Assembly: GCF_032854445.1 (NCBI RefSeq)
Contig: NC_088295.1
Coordinates: 61,485,249 to 61,549,248 of the forward strand
Length of the DNA: 64,000 nt
From: Liolophura sinensis
Lineage: Eukaryota; Mollusca; Polyplacophora; Chitonida; Chitonidae
Reading direction: 5' to 3'
Part shown: in pieces, positions 22,430 to 35,840 of the stretch
Position numbering within the stretch: position 1 is the first letter of the stretch
Layout of the letters: each line of letters opens with the position of its first letter
Position numbers and translations under genes: made by a program
The notes under the pieces: model-generated
The model's database searches: none
What the model saw: only the letters and a program-made list of their open reading frames with translations
Told to the model about the DNA's origin: nothing

Positions 22430-25400
22430 TCAATGATATTTGGTGGAGTTGTTGATAGCCGATGGTGCATCTGGATCGTGAACAATGAGGGAAACAACAC
22501 TGGAAAACGTACACAGTATACCCACTGCAATGCCCGCCGCCATGACCGAGTAGTTCAGAAGTTTAGTAAGCATACTGATGTGCCTGAAAATAGAATCAAG
22601 ACATATAATACAGTCACTGTAAGAAGTGTGTTTATAGTGAATGAACGATCAGACATTATTTTATGTACATGTTAGCGCAGAATCTGTAATCAAGTGATCC
22701 AAATAAATATCAATGAACTAAGAGAAAAAGTAAGACGTGAATACAAGGTAAACGTTCAAGCTGTAGTTAAGGCAAATGATGCACTGACCTCCAGCGTAAA
22801 TGACACATTTATTTACGCGTCATCTGGTAATATAATTAGAATCACTGGACCTCAGCCTTAAAAATGACATGGACAATTAGCTGCCACGTTCAGTATGTTT
22901 CTATCACTTATATTTTTTACATATATAAGTCTGTAATGAATTTAATATTTTTGAAAAGGGAAAACTATAATGTTGTACTTTTACCAAAATTTAATTCTTA
23001 TCCAAAAGATGATGGTATTTTTATAACTTGAGTTCAGTAAACTACTTCATTATGATCCATTTTCACTGTACCTTGGACAGCAGACGAACTGACAACTTTT
23101 CGGATCAATACGAGCCTTATTTTTCTTCTTCACCAGGCAAAAAAAAAATTTTGACATGGGACTGGCGCATATGTATGTAAATCAAATCAAATCAATCAAA
23201 TCGTTTTTCATGTGGACACCACAGTTGTTCCCGAGCATACCACAACCACATTTTACGTGTACAGGCGTGTACTTCGAGAAATGAAGCTAAAGTTTCTAAA
23301 CGTGGCTGTATAACACACGTTTATATGTGGCGTGTACGCGTGTAATCACTTCTTCATTGTTCCTTGGTTGAAGTAAAATTCAATTCATCTGTGTTATAGT
23401 TGAATCTTTAGGATGCTTTCAGCTTGGAAACAGGAAGTAACTTCAGCAATAGGCTTCATGTGACTGTTGTACATAACAACTTTCATTCAGAAATGTGACA
23501 TATCTGTGCACTGCTGAGTACTCCTTGGAGGGTGATATGTATATAAATATGTGATAACAACAAAAATTTATGTTTCTCACATAGACTCTCTTTGATTTAT
23601 TTAAATTTGAATGGAGTTTAACGCGGTGTATGGTTTTTAAGATCAATGAATGAATGATTGGGTTTTTACGTACTTCAACAATTTATCACTCATATGATGA
23701 TGAGAAGCTATTAGGTGTGTGTCCGTTTAGCCTGCTGAGTCTACTTGTTTTAAGGGGAGTCCACACCGCTAACGTGCTCCCGCCACTGAAGTATCATGCC
23801 AAGTGACACCAGACATGACACCCACCCAGTCACATTATAGTGACACCCAGGCAACCAGTCCTCTTTTCCTTCTCTAACCTCTCAGTACTCATCGCCAAGC
23901 CAATTTTAAAAGTCTTTGGTATGACCCGACCTGGTTTTAACCATTACGCCACCGAAGCGGTCTGAATGCAAATGTGCATCTGTACTTGTGTATTATATAA
24001 GCTGAATGAATGCTGGAATGTTGGCGAAGCCTGGATTAAACCAGCGCCTTTCGATAAGTCCTTGGCATACTCTTTACTTCAAATCGGCTCATGAATGATC
24101 TACAAACTCACATTTTTTCCCATTCTCCTTCCATCGACGAGAGCTTATGGTAAAATATGAGGGGACAGACAAAAATTAGTAGGGCCATGGTTGACCCGCC
24201 AACAAGTGAAAGAATCACGCCAAAGCTGGGGACGCTAACAGCAATGATAACAGCAAACACCACCGCAGCAGATCTAGACAAACACCTCTTCCATGTAAAA
24301 TCTAAAACACAAAAGAAAAAGCCGCACAGGAATTAATATGTTAATAGCTAATCATACGCAATCTATGCTCAAATTCCAGTAGCTGACAAAAAATACTGTC
24401 AAGGCTTAAACTACTTGGCTTAGTTGTGTCTTTTAATTGCTATATCTGCAGCCAATGTTTACTCAGCACCTTGTCACTTTTAAAAGAGCGAAATTACTTA
24501 AAAAGAAATACGAATATCGCTCGTTCCACATTTTTAATAATGTTACACCAACGTGGAACCATAAAATTGATAGGTAAAGCATAACGTACATTTATACTTT
24601 ATTAAGAACAAAGAATTGCCACTTCCGCAAAACAGAAATGAATTCGTGCAATGTTAGTCCTAAAATGTCTAGTCTTCACTTTGTTTATTTATTTAGTATC
24701 TAATAGCACACTGAAGAAGTTTTCATTATACTAGTGGGGTCAGGTATATGGGTGGGCAAACATTGCACCCAGCTAAACCTGTACCGAAACTAGCAAGGGT
24801 TGGATTCGATCTAGCGCCCTCGTAACTCAGAAATCAATAGGATGCAGCAAGAACAACCACTTTAATCAAATGTGTTAATTGTATCTTTTGAAAGGCAACA
24901 TTGTTTTTAACGCTGTTAAAAAGAGGATTTTGATATAGAACTCTTTTGGTACTAAAGGTAAAGAGGGCCCTATTGTGTCGTGTGACTTGTCAAAATGATA
25001 GGCAACCTTTGGTCTTTTTTCCCTAAGAGATAACTGAGTTGGAAAGCAAAACTCCCTATATTAAAATTTTAAAACTCACACGTGTTTTTGTCCCTTAAGT
25101 CATAAAATAGCCACCTTACGTTTTGGAACGCCGAGTAGTTGTTCAATATCTTGACATACTGGGTTCATTATGATGATGAATCCGAAGAGGAGATGAGCTG
25201 TGATGAGAACCTGGACGATGTACGACATGGGACCACGCGACACTGTCAGCAGAATGTTTTCCTGCAGCGCCCTACCGTACACAAAGTATGCTGACACACA
25301 GACTGACATGTAGATGAACAGAATCGCTGTAAAGACAAGTTAGATGTTAAGAAAGTTCCTACGTTAAGCCATCTACATCTTTCCAAACTTTCCTGGAAAC

Positions 25401-28400
25401 GTGTAGATTCTTCTAGATGGCAACTTGGCATTTTCAAAATAGAAGTCGAAATGTCAATAACAAAATGAAACTTATAGTCTTAATTTATTGTGTTCATTCA
25501 TTAATTCAAGGGCACTTGTTGACCCTTCTACTCAATCTTTTATCTTCACTTATCCTCCGTAAATATGAATTGCGTTAATTGGGAAAGTACTCATGCAAAC
25601 TTGCCAGAGGCTGGTTGTTTATGCCACCTCTGCTTCACAGGGTTTATGTTTTAAAAGAACAAAAAATGTACATATATCCCATATAACATCATTTTGTCAT
25701 TATTGTATAAAAGTGCTATAGTTAGTGATTGTAAAGATCACTTATGCGTATTTAACGTTTCTCTGGGGGGAAGTTTTAGGAACCCCGTCTGTCGTACTTA
25801 TTTACAGTTACTTTTCTTTAGTGGGGAAGATTTACGAACCGCGTCTGTAAACATTGTATCATTATTTTTTTTATTGTTCAGTGTCTGACCTACATATTTC
25901 TCTGTGTACTTTATAGCCTGCACTGTAATTCAGTCCAGCGTTTTCGAGGCTTCGGTGTTTAGTGTCATTGTAAATAGAGTGTATATTCTGGAAATATGTA
26001 TTGGTGTTTTAAACATGTTTACGATCAAACCATCCAGATTTTTCTTTTAGGTTAGTCTATAAATATGAGCAACGGGGTTGTGAAGATCGTAGCCATTCAG
26101 TCAAGTCCAATTGTGAGTAGTCATATTTACTGCCATTCACTGTGATGGATTTTGCTGGGCTTGGAGATATCGCCACGCCATCACGCCATCCGGTATTTGT
26201 TATTTGTGCTCCATTTTCGGTACAGAGCAATTTGTGAGCTTGTGTTTCGTCACATTTCGTTTTGGAGACGTTATTTTGAAGCTCGTATCCCTCATTGTCT
26301 GTTTGTGCGATTACTTACATTTCATCCCAGTTTACCGTGAAAGTGATTTTGTGTATATTTCTGATTAAACACACATCGACAGCTCGGCATCACGGGCGCA
26401 GCCGTCAAGCTGTCCTCCCTGAGAAGTTACACATTCACATGCAGTTGGGCAATAAACCACTTATCGGACTGTCATCCATACACTGAGAAATTCATCTTAA
26501 CTGTGGATTCTACATTTACGTGGACTAACTTGCCTATGGTGACCGGGTTTGTACGCTATGTGTAAGGATTTGTATTGTTTTGTATATTATTGTGAGTTGT
26601 ATTATTTATCTATATTGTTAAAACATGTATTTAAATTATTCAGGCGTCTTGAATAATACATGTTTATTATATAAACATTACTTACTGATATAAGAAAAAT
26701 ATACAGAGTTATCGAACTTTGTTGGATCCTTCATGTCGTTTTGAATTGTAGGAAAGACAGGATGACCTCCAACGGCGTACACTATAGGCCCAAATGCCAT
26801 ACACGTGGATATTAATGACGGAATGGTGTGTTGTACGTGTACGTTTCTCTGACGGACGCCATCATAAGCAATGTTGGCTAGCAACACCCCACATGCTACT
26901 AACGTCACCGCTACTGCACCGACGGCTATAAACCTGCAAATCAAACAGTTTATTTATTTATATTCATTCGGGTTTTACACTGTATTAACAAATAGCTCAC
27001 TAATGCAAAAACTTTTGTGCATGGGTCAAGGAAACCGTGCAGATCACCTCCCTTGCCCCCAGACACCAGGAGAGCCTCCTGAAGAATTGAAGATCGTAGC
27101 GGAAGCTATAAATATAGCACACGGCTCAAACGTCAGAGCACCTTGTTAAATCCAAATATTGTCCCTGTGCAAAGCATATGTCTTTCCCATCCAATCTCCC
27201 AGACTCCCATATGAACTAAATCTGTTGCTGTTCCATTGGTGTCTGTACAACTGTATTGGTTGTGATTTGTTAAAATCGTAAATATATTGTATGACTTAAT
27301 AACGGTATTAACTACTACACTTTTGGTCCCTGATGAACCCACATATTCTTTGTTCATACAAAAGGTTAACATACCGTTGCGCTTACTAGTACCACTCGCC
27401 CACAGTCTGTGCCTTTGAATGTAACGTGCTTGTTACCTTTGGAAGAATGCAGTTGCAATGGTTTGCGTGAATAGCATAATCCGTACCAGAAGTCTTTTGG
27501 CGTTCCTAGCCACATGACAGGTGTTATTAGCCCAGCAATCACCAGGGTCCAACAAGTCATCGTTAGAATTAATCCGGCATCGGTGGCCATATTCTGTATG
27601 TTCTCAGCGCACATCAAGATCATCACTATCCCTACACTATAGACCGATGAATTGATGGATACTGATATAAAAGCTCTGAAACGAAAAATTAAAAGGTATA
27701 ATGTGCATCAAAAGATTGTTCACGCGTTTGTTGCGGTTCATCTTCTCTGGGTTAATAATATGTACGAATTCAGCGCATTGACAGTAATTTGTATAATACG
27801 TACACACAAAGGTTTGAACCTTTCTGCTATCATACAGGACGATAAGTCATCATGCCCTGCATGGCATGGTCAAAACTTAGGACAATGCTTTTCCTGTGTT
27901 CAAAGTATAATCAGATGGAACTGAAGCAAAGTTTCTTATTTTTTATTGGTATATAACAAGAACATGAGACATTCTGTTATGTATATCGACAACACAGGCA
28001 ACCTGAAAAACGTGCCAATCTGGGTACATACGTACTTCCTTCTAGACAATTTGGTATTAAGGGATAAGATCTGTGGAAGTCGACCCAGTGCCAACATGAT
28101 GTGGCTGGGTTGTGTGTCCATTTTGGTATCATCGCCATGGAGTTATCATGAAGTTGCACTATTTTATTATAAGCCGGTGATATAGTTCATGTATTGCGAA
28201 ATCCCGCTTCTCAACGAGAATTTAATTCAAAATGATAGGACTGACACGTTAATACGAGTTTACCCAATAATCTGCAAATATCGCTCTAAAGCGTGATTTC
28301 GCATGATTGTGGGTTTCTCCCGGTTTCCTCCCACCACAATGCTGGCCGCCCTCGTGTATGTGAAATAATCGTGAGTTAGATAAATAAATAAAGCGTGATT

Positions 28401-29613
28401 TGGACTTACAAGACTGATACGCAATAAGTTGTCAATGAGGTCGATTTGCTCCGAACATACATTTTGCATGGAGACATGACCGAATATTTGTCAACAGAAC
28501 GTTAAACCCCACATAAACAAGGAAAAATGCCACTATTTCTTACCTGCCAGGACGCCCGTATGTAACCTGCCCGAGGGCTGGGTAGGGAAATCTCACAGCC
28601 CCCCTGAACTCAGGGTATCTCTGTTCAACGATCACCCATGACCTCCCCAGAATCAATGCCGTATAAGCGGCAGAGATTAAGGCCAGCATGAGGAACGCGA
28701 ACCCCACATAACCTGGGTAATGAATAGATAGGATAAGAATGAATATATTCCTGCTAAATGTATAAACAACGATTAATGGCTTTTCGGGACAACAATACAC
28801 TGTTACGCTGCATTTGATTTATATATTTATTTATTCAACTGGTGTTTAAAACGATACTGTTAGTTTTATGGGTGAACCACCGACAAGTTACTGAGATTGT
28901 GTTCAGAATTTGTTGTCTTCACAGAACGGCCAGGAGCGTGGTCACCAAGGGCCAAAAAAAAAGAATGAAATTGGGCGGGGAAACTTCCTGCCTAAAGGCA
29001 GGGATTGAACCCTCCCCTCCTGATGTATAGAACTTAATTGAAATCATATAGGCAACTGGTCACAGAAATATGGGATAGCATAAAGCTGCTTAACATGTAT
29101 CCATTACTCAGTTTCTAGCTATTGAGATATCTTTATGATAATACTTTGCCTAAATGCCATTTTAAAAGCCATCCACGGCAATATCAAACTGCAAGTCTGG
29201 TGTCCAAGTATTTACCGCACCTGGAAATAAGATACTTGTGTAATCCACAACTTATCCACATGGTGATGTCGTACTGGTTTGAGTGTTGCAGACTATTTTT
29301 TTAAATGGCAGCATTTCAGTAGAGCCTGTCTGCAATCGCAAGCTTATAATTAGGCATATGGTAGAGTGTCTTTCGCTGAAGTCATTGTGAAATATGTTAT
29401 AACACAAAATTTTAAAGAGAACTCTAAAGGAAAAGACTGCTACAAAATTGTTTCTAATGAAACAACAATATTATCTGTATTTCACACGAAAAATGCAATG
29501 TTCTTCCATGCAGTCTATCCCCTCAAGCCTGTAGTCATGACGTTATGCCGTCACTATCATTATCACGTTACACATGCCCGAATGTTGCGTGGGTATTATT
29601 ATTTTTCTTTTTT

Positions 29614-29651
<38 letters not shown>

Positions 29652-30799
29652 GTTTTTGTTATTTTGGGGTGTTTTTTTCTTTTTTTTTTTATCGTGGTAC
29701 GGAACATCGGAAATACCTTTCTTAACTGTACTTCGAGTGCTCGAAGACTACAGTGTTTGCATTCACCCATTTAGTCAAGGACTACTTTCTATCTGCTTTA
29801 AGGGCATGGCGTTATAATATTAGCATCGTTTTGAAAGTTTAAATCAACTTCGTCTAATGCAGTTCATATCAGATTCTATAGGATGCCATGAGTAAGAGAC
29901 GCCATTACAAATTAGGGCTAAGGAATTGAAAATATCAATCCCTTAGCCCTATTTTGTAATATTCACTACTCCGGTTATCCCACATAAGTAAACTGCAGAA
30001 GTAATCTGCTGATTGCCATTTTCTTTATGATGTCTAAGGAAATATTTCTCCTAATGAACACAGGAGTAATAATACGCCTGTTCCTTATATGCAGCAACAC
30101 TGCCCTCAAATGTCTCTAAAAGAAACTCTTTGTTGTTTTAAAAAATGCGTTTTTAGTTGTGTACATCAGACACCCTATTGTAGCACTTGTAAATTAAGGT
30201 ACTAGTAGCCAATTTATGTTTCTGGAACTCTTGTATCCCGGTTAAATCACCTGAGTTGTCAACAGCTTTTGGTATCGCCAACATCCCCACGCCAGCCACC
30301 TCACCGATCATGAACACAGTAGTCATCAAAACACCAAGACCTTTAGAGTCTCCGCCATCTTCTTTGGCCTGTATAGATGAAAACAGTTGTTCCTGAGTGC
30401 CCTGGTATACCACACTCTTCGAAAAACAAACGTAAAAATGCCGACATTTTATGTGTAAAATGTCCACATTTTCTTTGTGTCAAAATGCAGCAATACACAA
30501 CAATATACCCGCCACGTAACACGTCGATCGGAAGAATATGCTTTGGACAAATTCGAAGTACATACACGGATAGACAGACGGATAAATCCTCAAATTATAT
30601 TTAGATACCAGTCATTAACCTCACATTAGTAGGTGTGAACCGCAGTCAGTAAGTGTGAACCGCACTCAGTACGTTTGAAGCGTACTCAGTAGGTGTGAAC
30701 CGCAGACAGAATTCGTCGTCTTACCTGCTGTACTTCACGGTGGCCTCGCGAGATGATAGGCTCATCCTCGCGATTTCTCCCTGCCTCAGACTTCACCAT
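22430..30799 (-). CDS. AAAP-family amino-acid transporter, paralogue A
   Basis: Complete 8-exon gene on the - strand: 30725-30799, 30251-30368, 28544-28712, 27487-27675, 26686-26933, 25120-25326, 24112-24301, 22430-22583 (phases 0,1,2,2,1,1,2), 449 aa. The Aa_trans domain has about 11 membrane helices. It keeps the family motif near TM1 (GEVAGVGMLAIPKA), the YPALGQVTYGRPGR loop, WLGTPKDFW, the GGHPVFPT loop, YFVYGRALQENILLTVS, and SVPSFGVILSLVGGS before TM10. The soluble N-terminus is short and acidic (EDEPII). The family moves amino acids across vesicle or plasma membranes, usually coupled to H+ (SLC32/36/38, AVT1). Substrate cannot be read. Exons 3, 4, 6 and 7 have exactly the lengths of genes B and C (169, 189, 207, 190), yet the protein is clearly the most diverged of the three. 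It is head-to-head with B. No stops or broken splice sites. Confidence 0.9.
23655..23975 (-). repeat. SINE2 copy in intron 7 of transporter A
   Basis: Tail first: 'gggtttttacgtacttcaac', 'cccgccactgaagtatcatg', 'cacccagtcacattatagtg', 'ccagtcctcttttccttctc' and 'gtatgacccgacctggtttt'. Its head end is near 23975. Confidence 0.7.
24720..24835 (-). repeat. tRNA-like SINE head, other family
   Basis: Reverse complement reads a B-box-like 'agatcgaatccaacc'. No tail was found. Lies between exons 6 and 7 of transporter A. Confidence 0.3.
25668..26660 (+). mobile_element. Possible solo LTR in intron 5 of transporter A
   Basis: An ORF-poor ~1 kb block has a TATA-like 'gtctataaatatgagc' near 26057, a following C/T-rich transcribed-looking leader, and an AATAAA (in 'gggcaataaaccac') about 390 bp further on, ahead of T-rich sequence. 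The order promoter-leader-poly(A) signal is that of an LTR. TG...CA ends and a target duplication could not be fixed, so this is tentative. Confidence 0.25.
28296..28396 (+). repeat. SINE1 3' fragment, degenerate
   Basis: 'gattgtgggtttctcccggt', 'ttcctcccaccacaatgctg', 'gccgccctcgtgtatgtgaa' and an (aaat)n tail. Lies in intron 3 of transporter A. Confidence 0.6.
29605..29695 (+). repeat. Poly-T / T-rich tract
   Basis: Long T run with interspersed G in intron 2 of transporter A. All phenylalanine- or lysine-rich ORFs across 29366-29817 derive from it. Confidence 0.9.
29904..29960. repeat. 57-bp near-perfect hairpin
   Basis: 'attacaaattagggctaagg' is mirrored by 'cccttagccctattttgtaat' with a loop of about 12 bp. 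It could be a tiny MITE or an excision derivative. Located in intron 2 of transporter A. Confidence 0.7.
30630..30715 (+). repeat. ~20-bp tandem repeat, 4 copies
   Basis: 'cagtaggtgtgaaccgca' variants repeat about four times immediately downstream of exon 1 of transporter A, that is, inside intron 1. Confidence 0.75.
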
Positions 30800-31182
30800 A
30801 ACATCAGCTTCTGGTAGAATTCGGACTGCTTGGAGTGATGATATGCGTGGTTAATATGTGAAGTGTAAAACTAGCACCAACATCATACACTATATGCTGC
30901 AGCCGTGCACGATATATATCCATGCATGTAAGGTTGACGGCGACCGACCACTGGGAACATGCGCAGTTCTTTTGTGGATGGGCCTGGCTAGTCTACGAGG
31001 TCACACATACAGGGACAACATGTTTGAGTGTCTGGAATGTTTTTATCTCTACGCTCCATTGATATCTTTGAATTCATCTACCTGGCTGAGTCATGGCGTC
31101 AAACTGCCGCCTAGCAGCGCGTGACGAATCAGTTTTAAATCATATTTACAGTAAAGGTCATTAAAACGAATGAAACAAAGTA

Positions 31183-31312
31183 TACCGCCACTGAACTGTC
31201 ATGCCGAAGACGCCAGACATGACACCTCACCCGGTCAAATTATACTGACACCAGTTCCGTTTCCTTGCTCTAACCTCTCAGCGTTGAGCGCCATTTGGCC
31301 ACCGAAACAGTG
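31183..31312 (-). repeat. SINE2 fragment
   Basis: 'ccgccactgaactgtcatgc', 'cgccagacatgacacctcac' and 'ccgtttccttgctctaacct' in reverse orientation. Confidence 0.65.
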
Positions 31313-31494
31313 ATATCACCGAGTAATTTTGCATGGTTACATGCATGTATGCACTTGCTTAACTAATATGACTATTAAATGACCATTCTGTTACGACCCA
31401 AACTGTCTGTATTATAAAGAGATGGCTTGTTCGAAATACACGACTCTTTAGCCGCACAAAAAAGTAACCAAGACCAGTAGATTTTATTTTACAA

Positions 31495-32110
31495 CAATTT
31501 ATTAGGTGTAACAAGAACAGATAACAAGACTTATACAAATACTAAAGTACTTAAGTTTAACAAAAAAGGATAGCAGTATCTATACAAATACGCATATACG
31601 CATATACTCAACAATGCTTAAAAATTGCACAGAGGCAATATTCATAAGAGGGAAAATCCACAGTATAACTGAGTGTATGACGAAATATACACAAAATTCC
31701 ACAGACAGTACTACAGTAATAAGCACTGTGTACACAAGAGCACAAGTTAAATATACAAGTTCAGACTGAACAAGTGCTCGGTGGAGATAGGATATAACAA
31801 AGCCAGAGGCTATAAAGACACCAAAATTCAACACAAAAGGCCTACTAAAGTAACACACAGCGAAAGCATCCAAACTCTCAATAATTCTCCTTTCTCCTCC
31901 TTTGACCTGCTTTCATAGGTCTTATATAGACTGGTGGAATTTTCTAGAATAAGAAAATTCCTGAACACTTGTTGTAAATAAACAGGCCCCGAACTGAGCA
32001 TATTCTGGAACATTCTAAGGCAGAGGCAGACAGCAGGCCCTGAACTCAGCACATGTAAACAGTGGCTAGCTAAATTTAGAAGCTGACGGCAGTTGTGCAC
32101 ATAACAATTC
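31495..32110 (-). mobile_element. Possible solo LTR
   Basis: Read on the - strand, a TATA-like 'gtctatataagacctatgaa' (near 31920-31938) is followed about 420 bp later by AATAAA signals ('cctaataaattgttg', 'aaaataaaatctac') at 31480-31505. The two open stretches here (31580-31873, hydrophobic; 31828-32229) overlap in different frames and match no domain I know. LTR ends and target duplication were not fixed. Confidence 0.3.
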
Positions 32111-33264
32111 TTATTAAGGAAAGAACCTGGTAATAATGGATAGAGGAAACTGAGATGAATATTGTATAGGAGTTTCCGGATACACCTCTGTTTCAAAATG
32201 AAGGTATAGGAATGGTTCGTTGTTGTCAATTAACTCTCATATACATGTAGTTGAACCCCATAGTTTGATACTTTGGAGCTCCTGCTGGAATGACGTTGCT
32301 TACGCTATATTAAACTTAAAGCCAGTCCTTTTCTTTTCTAAAGCCGTTGATTATTTCATTTGCATATATATAATTTTATGAAAATTTGAGCAATGTTCTG
32401 CTGTGCATCTCCCTGTACTGCATGTACAAATATGCAAAATACTTCTTTTCATTCTCATTTCCAAACCAACAATGCCGAAAAACCATGAGACCAAGTATAC
32501 ACATATGTGTACGTTGACGGGCTAAAATTATTGGTGATATCCATAGACAATATTGTTCGCGAGGTACTTAAACAATCCGTAGAAGCACATCTAGTTTCCA
32601 CAGTAGTTTACCTGTAGATCTCGGGGAATTGAAAGCAAATCTCACTGTCCTTTGAAACTTCTCTGGGCGTTGATATATTTAGTAGTATAAGAAGCCTTAA
32701 CATATATAAAGCAATAACAAAAACCATTCGGTGAAACATCTGTTACCTGTAATTAGGCCTTTCCTTTTTCTTCTTAGGTCCCAAATCATCTTGCCAGAGA
32801 CACAGCTTCGTCTTTCATCCAGTAATATAAAAACCTAATTAATAACTACATGATCTTCATGTGGGTCTCTAAATAGTTTCAATAGGATAATTAGAACCTA
32901 ATTACATACATGGATTGTGGGTATGTTTTTATTAATCTGTTTGGCTTTTAGCACTCAGTTTTATTACTTCAGCCGTAAAACAACTGCATGTGGGTTTGTG
33001 ATTGGGATTGATTAATTCTTTGGTGGTTAACGACGTGATTAAGAATTTTTTGATTTATACACGATGTACATTTGTATAAGGGAGGACCCGGCATGTCGGG
33101 AGTAAACCATTGACCGTCAGCAGGTACCTGACAAACTTATATTCACTTACAGCCGAATCCAAAGAAGTAGACCTGGGCTCGTAGTTATTAAGCATCGTTA
33201 GGCTTATGTCGTAAATTGCAAGTGATTTAAAAGACCTTAATTTGGCAGTTGTCTTCACAGCCGA

Positions 33265-33385
33265 ACAGCGTGTAATCAGTGGGATCGACGTGTGATCAGT
33301 GGGATCGACGTGTGATCAGTGAGATCGACGTGTGATCAGTGAGATCGGCGTTTGATCTGTGAGATGGGAGTGTGATCTGTGAGAT
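33265..33385 (+). repeat. 20-bp tandem repeat, ~6 copies
   Basis: 'cgtgtgatcagtgggatcga' with one- or two-base variants, repeated head to tail. Confidence 0.85.
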
Positions 33386-33910
33386 CAGGACACGTATTTA
33401 TGAAGCAACTTAACTCATAAATTGTCAGTGCTTGAAAAGCCAAACTCAGAGCAGTAAAGAACTCAAACTGTGATTGGTACCTTGTTCTACAGTAAAGAAT
33501 CAATTCACAAACTCTAAACTTGTTAGAGCACAGCATTTTAATTACAGCTGCCTTTGAATTTTCACCTTAAGTCTTAAGACGCTTGATAAATGTGATTGCA
33601 GGGCCCAGTTTCACAAAGACGTCGTACGTGCACAATAATCGCGCATAAAGGACAATGGTACATTAATACTGACCCTGAGCCTAGAATCCAGCTCCAAATG
33701 GTTTAGATGCGGTTTTAAGTCTGGCGGTTTGTCAGGTGCCTGGGGACGAGCGGTGGTTTCCTCCGGTTATTCCGGTTTTCACCACCCATTAATTTGATCG
33801 TAGTCAAAAATGTTGTGTACGTTTAAGACATTAAACACCCATCAAGTAAGATAAATAAATAAATAGAGCATTATCAATAGAGTATTAATACACTAAAATT
33901 TTTAAATAAG

Positions 33911-34040
33911 ATCATCGTGGATGCGTGGGTTTCCACAGGCTGTGTCAGGTTTCCTCCCACTATAATGCTGGGCGCCGTCGTATAAGTGAAATATTTTAGA
34001 GTGCGGCGTAAAACACGAATCAAACAAATAAATAAATAAA
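33911..34040 (+). repeat. SINE1 3' fragment
   Basis: 'gcgtgggtttccacaggctg', 'tttcctcccactataatgct', 'cgccgtcgtataagtgaaat', 'gcggcgtaaaacacgaatca' and an (aaat)n tail. Confidence 0.75.
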
Positions 34041-35559
34041 TTTCACTTAGTACTAGAGCGGTCGAATTTATGATTGGACTAAACCAGGCAGAACGACCAC
34101 ACCTTCCTCACCAAAAGCTAAAACAGAACCAACTAGAGATGGATTTGAACACGCGACCGCATATGCGTACAACAATATATACATGTTTGCTTTTCAAGGC
34201 GTATGAGTGTACAGTGAGGGGTTCTTGGGTGCGGATGTATACATCACTGAAAATAAATAAATAAATGAATAAATAAATAAATAAATAAATAAACTTGTAG
34301 CATATGTAAAACAGAAACTTTGGTCTGGCTATATCCACAATTAATGCGAATGCAAACTCCTACTATTGTTAGATATATTTTCTTTTGCATAAATGTATAA
34401 ATACTAGCACTTTACACCGCCAATTAATATTTCTATTTAAATATACAAATGACTCGGCATGTCTATCCAGGTACTTGTCATTGGCCTTTATGTTCATGTA
34501 TAAACCTGTACAGCGAATGGCATGATGACTGAAAGCACGACAACAATCGAATCAGATCAGCTATTATAATAGTAGTACTTCCATAATTATACATAATTAT
34601 TTCTGTTTGACAATACCCGGGTCCCCATGTAAGCATTAATAGAGCAGACCCGGGATTGTACCAAGAATGTAGACATCATATGTACAGGTATCTAGTAAAG
34701 GATGGGTCGCTCGTGAACATGCCGTCGCCATGTGACCAGTGACATGTGACACACTAGTCATGGTCCTGACATGCATACTGGTAACGTCCTCCAAACGTTA
34801 CTTTTGGTTGTCGTAACACTATGTTAATGCTGCAATAGCGTTAATTAGAAGTGTAAGGTCACAGTGTTGTAAACACACTGATCAGTGTTGGATGTACCGT
34901 GTCTGGCAAAAGATTAAATACTAACTACATGTACGTCTGGGGCCTGTATCACAACAGCACACCAGGTAAGTGTGTACCGAATGTGTTAATTCACCTTTTT
35001 TCAGTGGACACAAAACTTTATCTCATCTTATCATCCTAGCAGATTTTCATTCATTTGAGAGTACTGATTTTTACGATCACAAACTTATTTACTCAATGTG
35101 CTCTTTAGAACATTGGTATTCCTTTTATACATGCTGGTATACGGGTACCAGTATGTAGCTATATACTGCCCTACCTATGGATACGTATTGTAAACTGACC
35201 CACAAGCGCTTCACAGTTATACGATACTTATATATGTATACCTCTGGGGTAGATTATGTTGATTTTATCTTCATACGTGTCAGATTTGTATTCTAGTGCA
35301 GCTACACATACATGTACAGGTGATGTCTGACAAAGTCCGCGAGGATAGGGAGATATGCATTAGTAAATGTGTACCTATATGTAATTATAGAGTAGGCCTA
35401 TACTTGTAAAGTAATTCACTTCTCGGATATAAAAAAAAACAGGCCAAAGGATTAGTGCTTCTCGAGTAAAGACGTAGAATAAAGAGCTCGAATACTTTTC
35501 TGACTGCCTGTCTTCACCGAGGTTAGACTGATCAATCAGGATTATTGAACATATAAGTA

Positions 35560-35840
35560 CATTTTTTCTTTGAAAATCCGTTCATCTGAATTTGCTCTTT
35601 AAATCTAAAATAATACATAAACATTAGACAATATTTTCATATTGTCTGTGAAAATTCATTTAACTTTCAGCTTTAAATCTATAATAATATCATTAAACAT
35701 TGAGCTATATTTTCCTATTGTCACTTCATTTGAATTTCCTCTTTCCACTCCACACTAACACCATATTTTCATATTGTCTGTAAATCCCTTCCTTTGAATT
35801 TCCTCTTTAAATCTGAAATAATACTATAAAACACTGTACG
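35560..35840 (+). repeat. Diverged ~75-bp tandem repeat
   Basis: The words 'ctctttaaatct', 'aataata', 'attttcatattgtctgt' and 'catttgaatttcctcttt' recur about four times in the same order. Confidence 0.6.

Noticed and set aside
29366-29817. Phe- or Lys-rich ORFs
   Set aside because: Translation of a poly-T tract.
22430-30799. Transporter A as a pseudogene
   Set aside because: All eight exons are open, splice sites are canonical and exon lengths match the intact paralogues.
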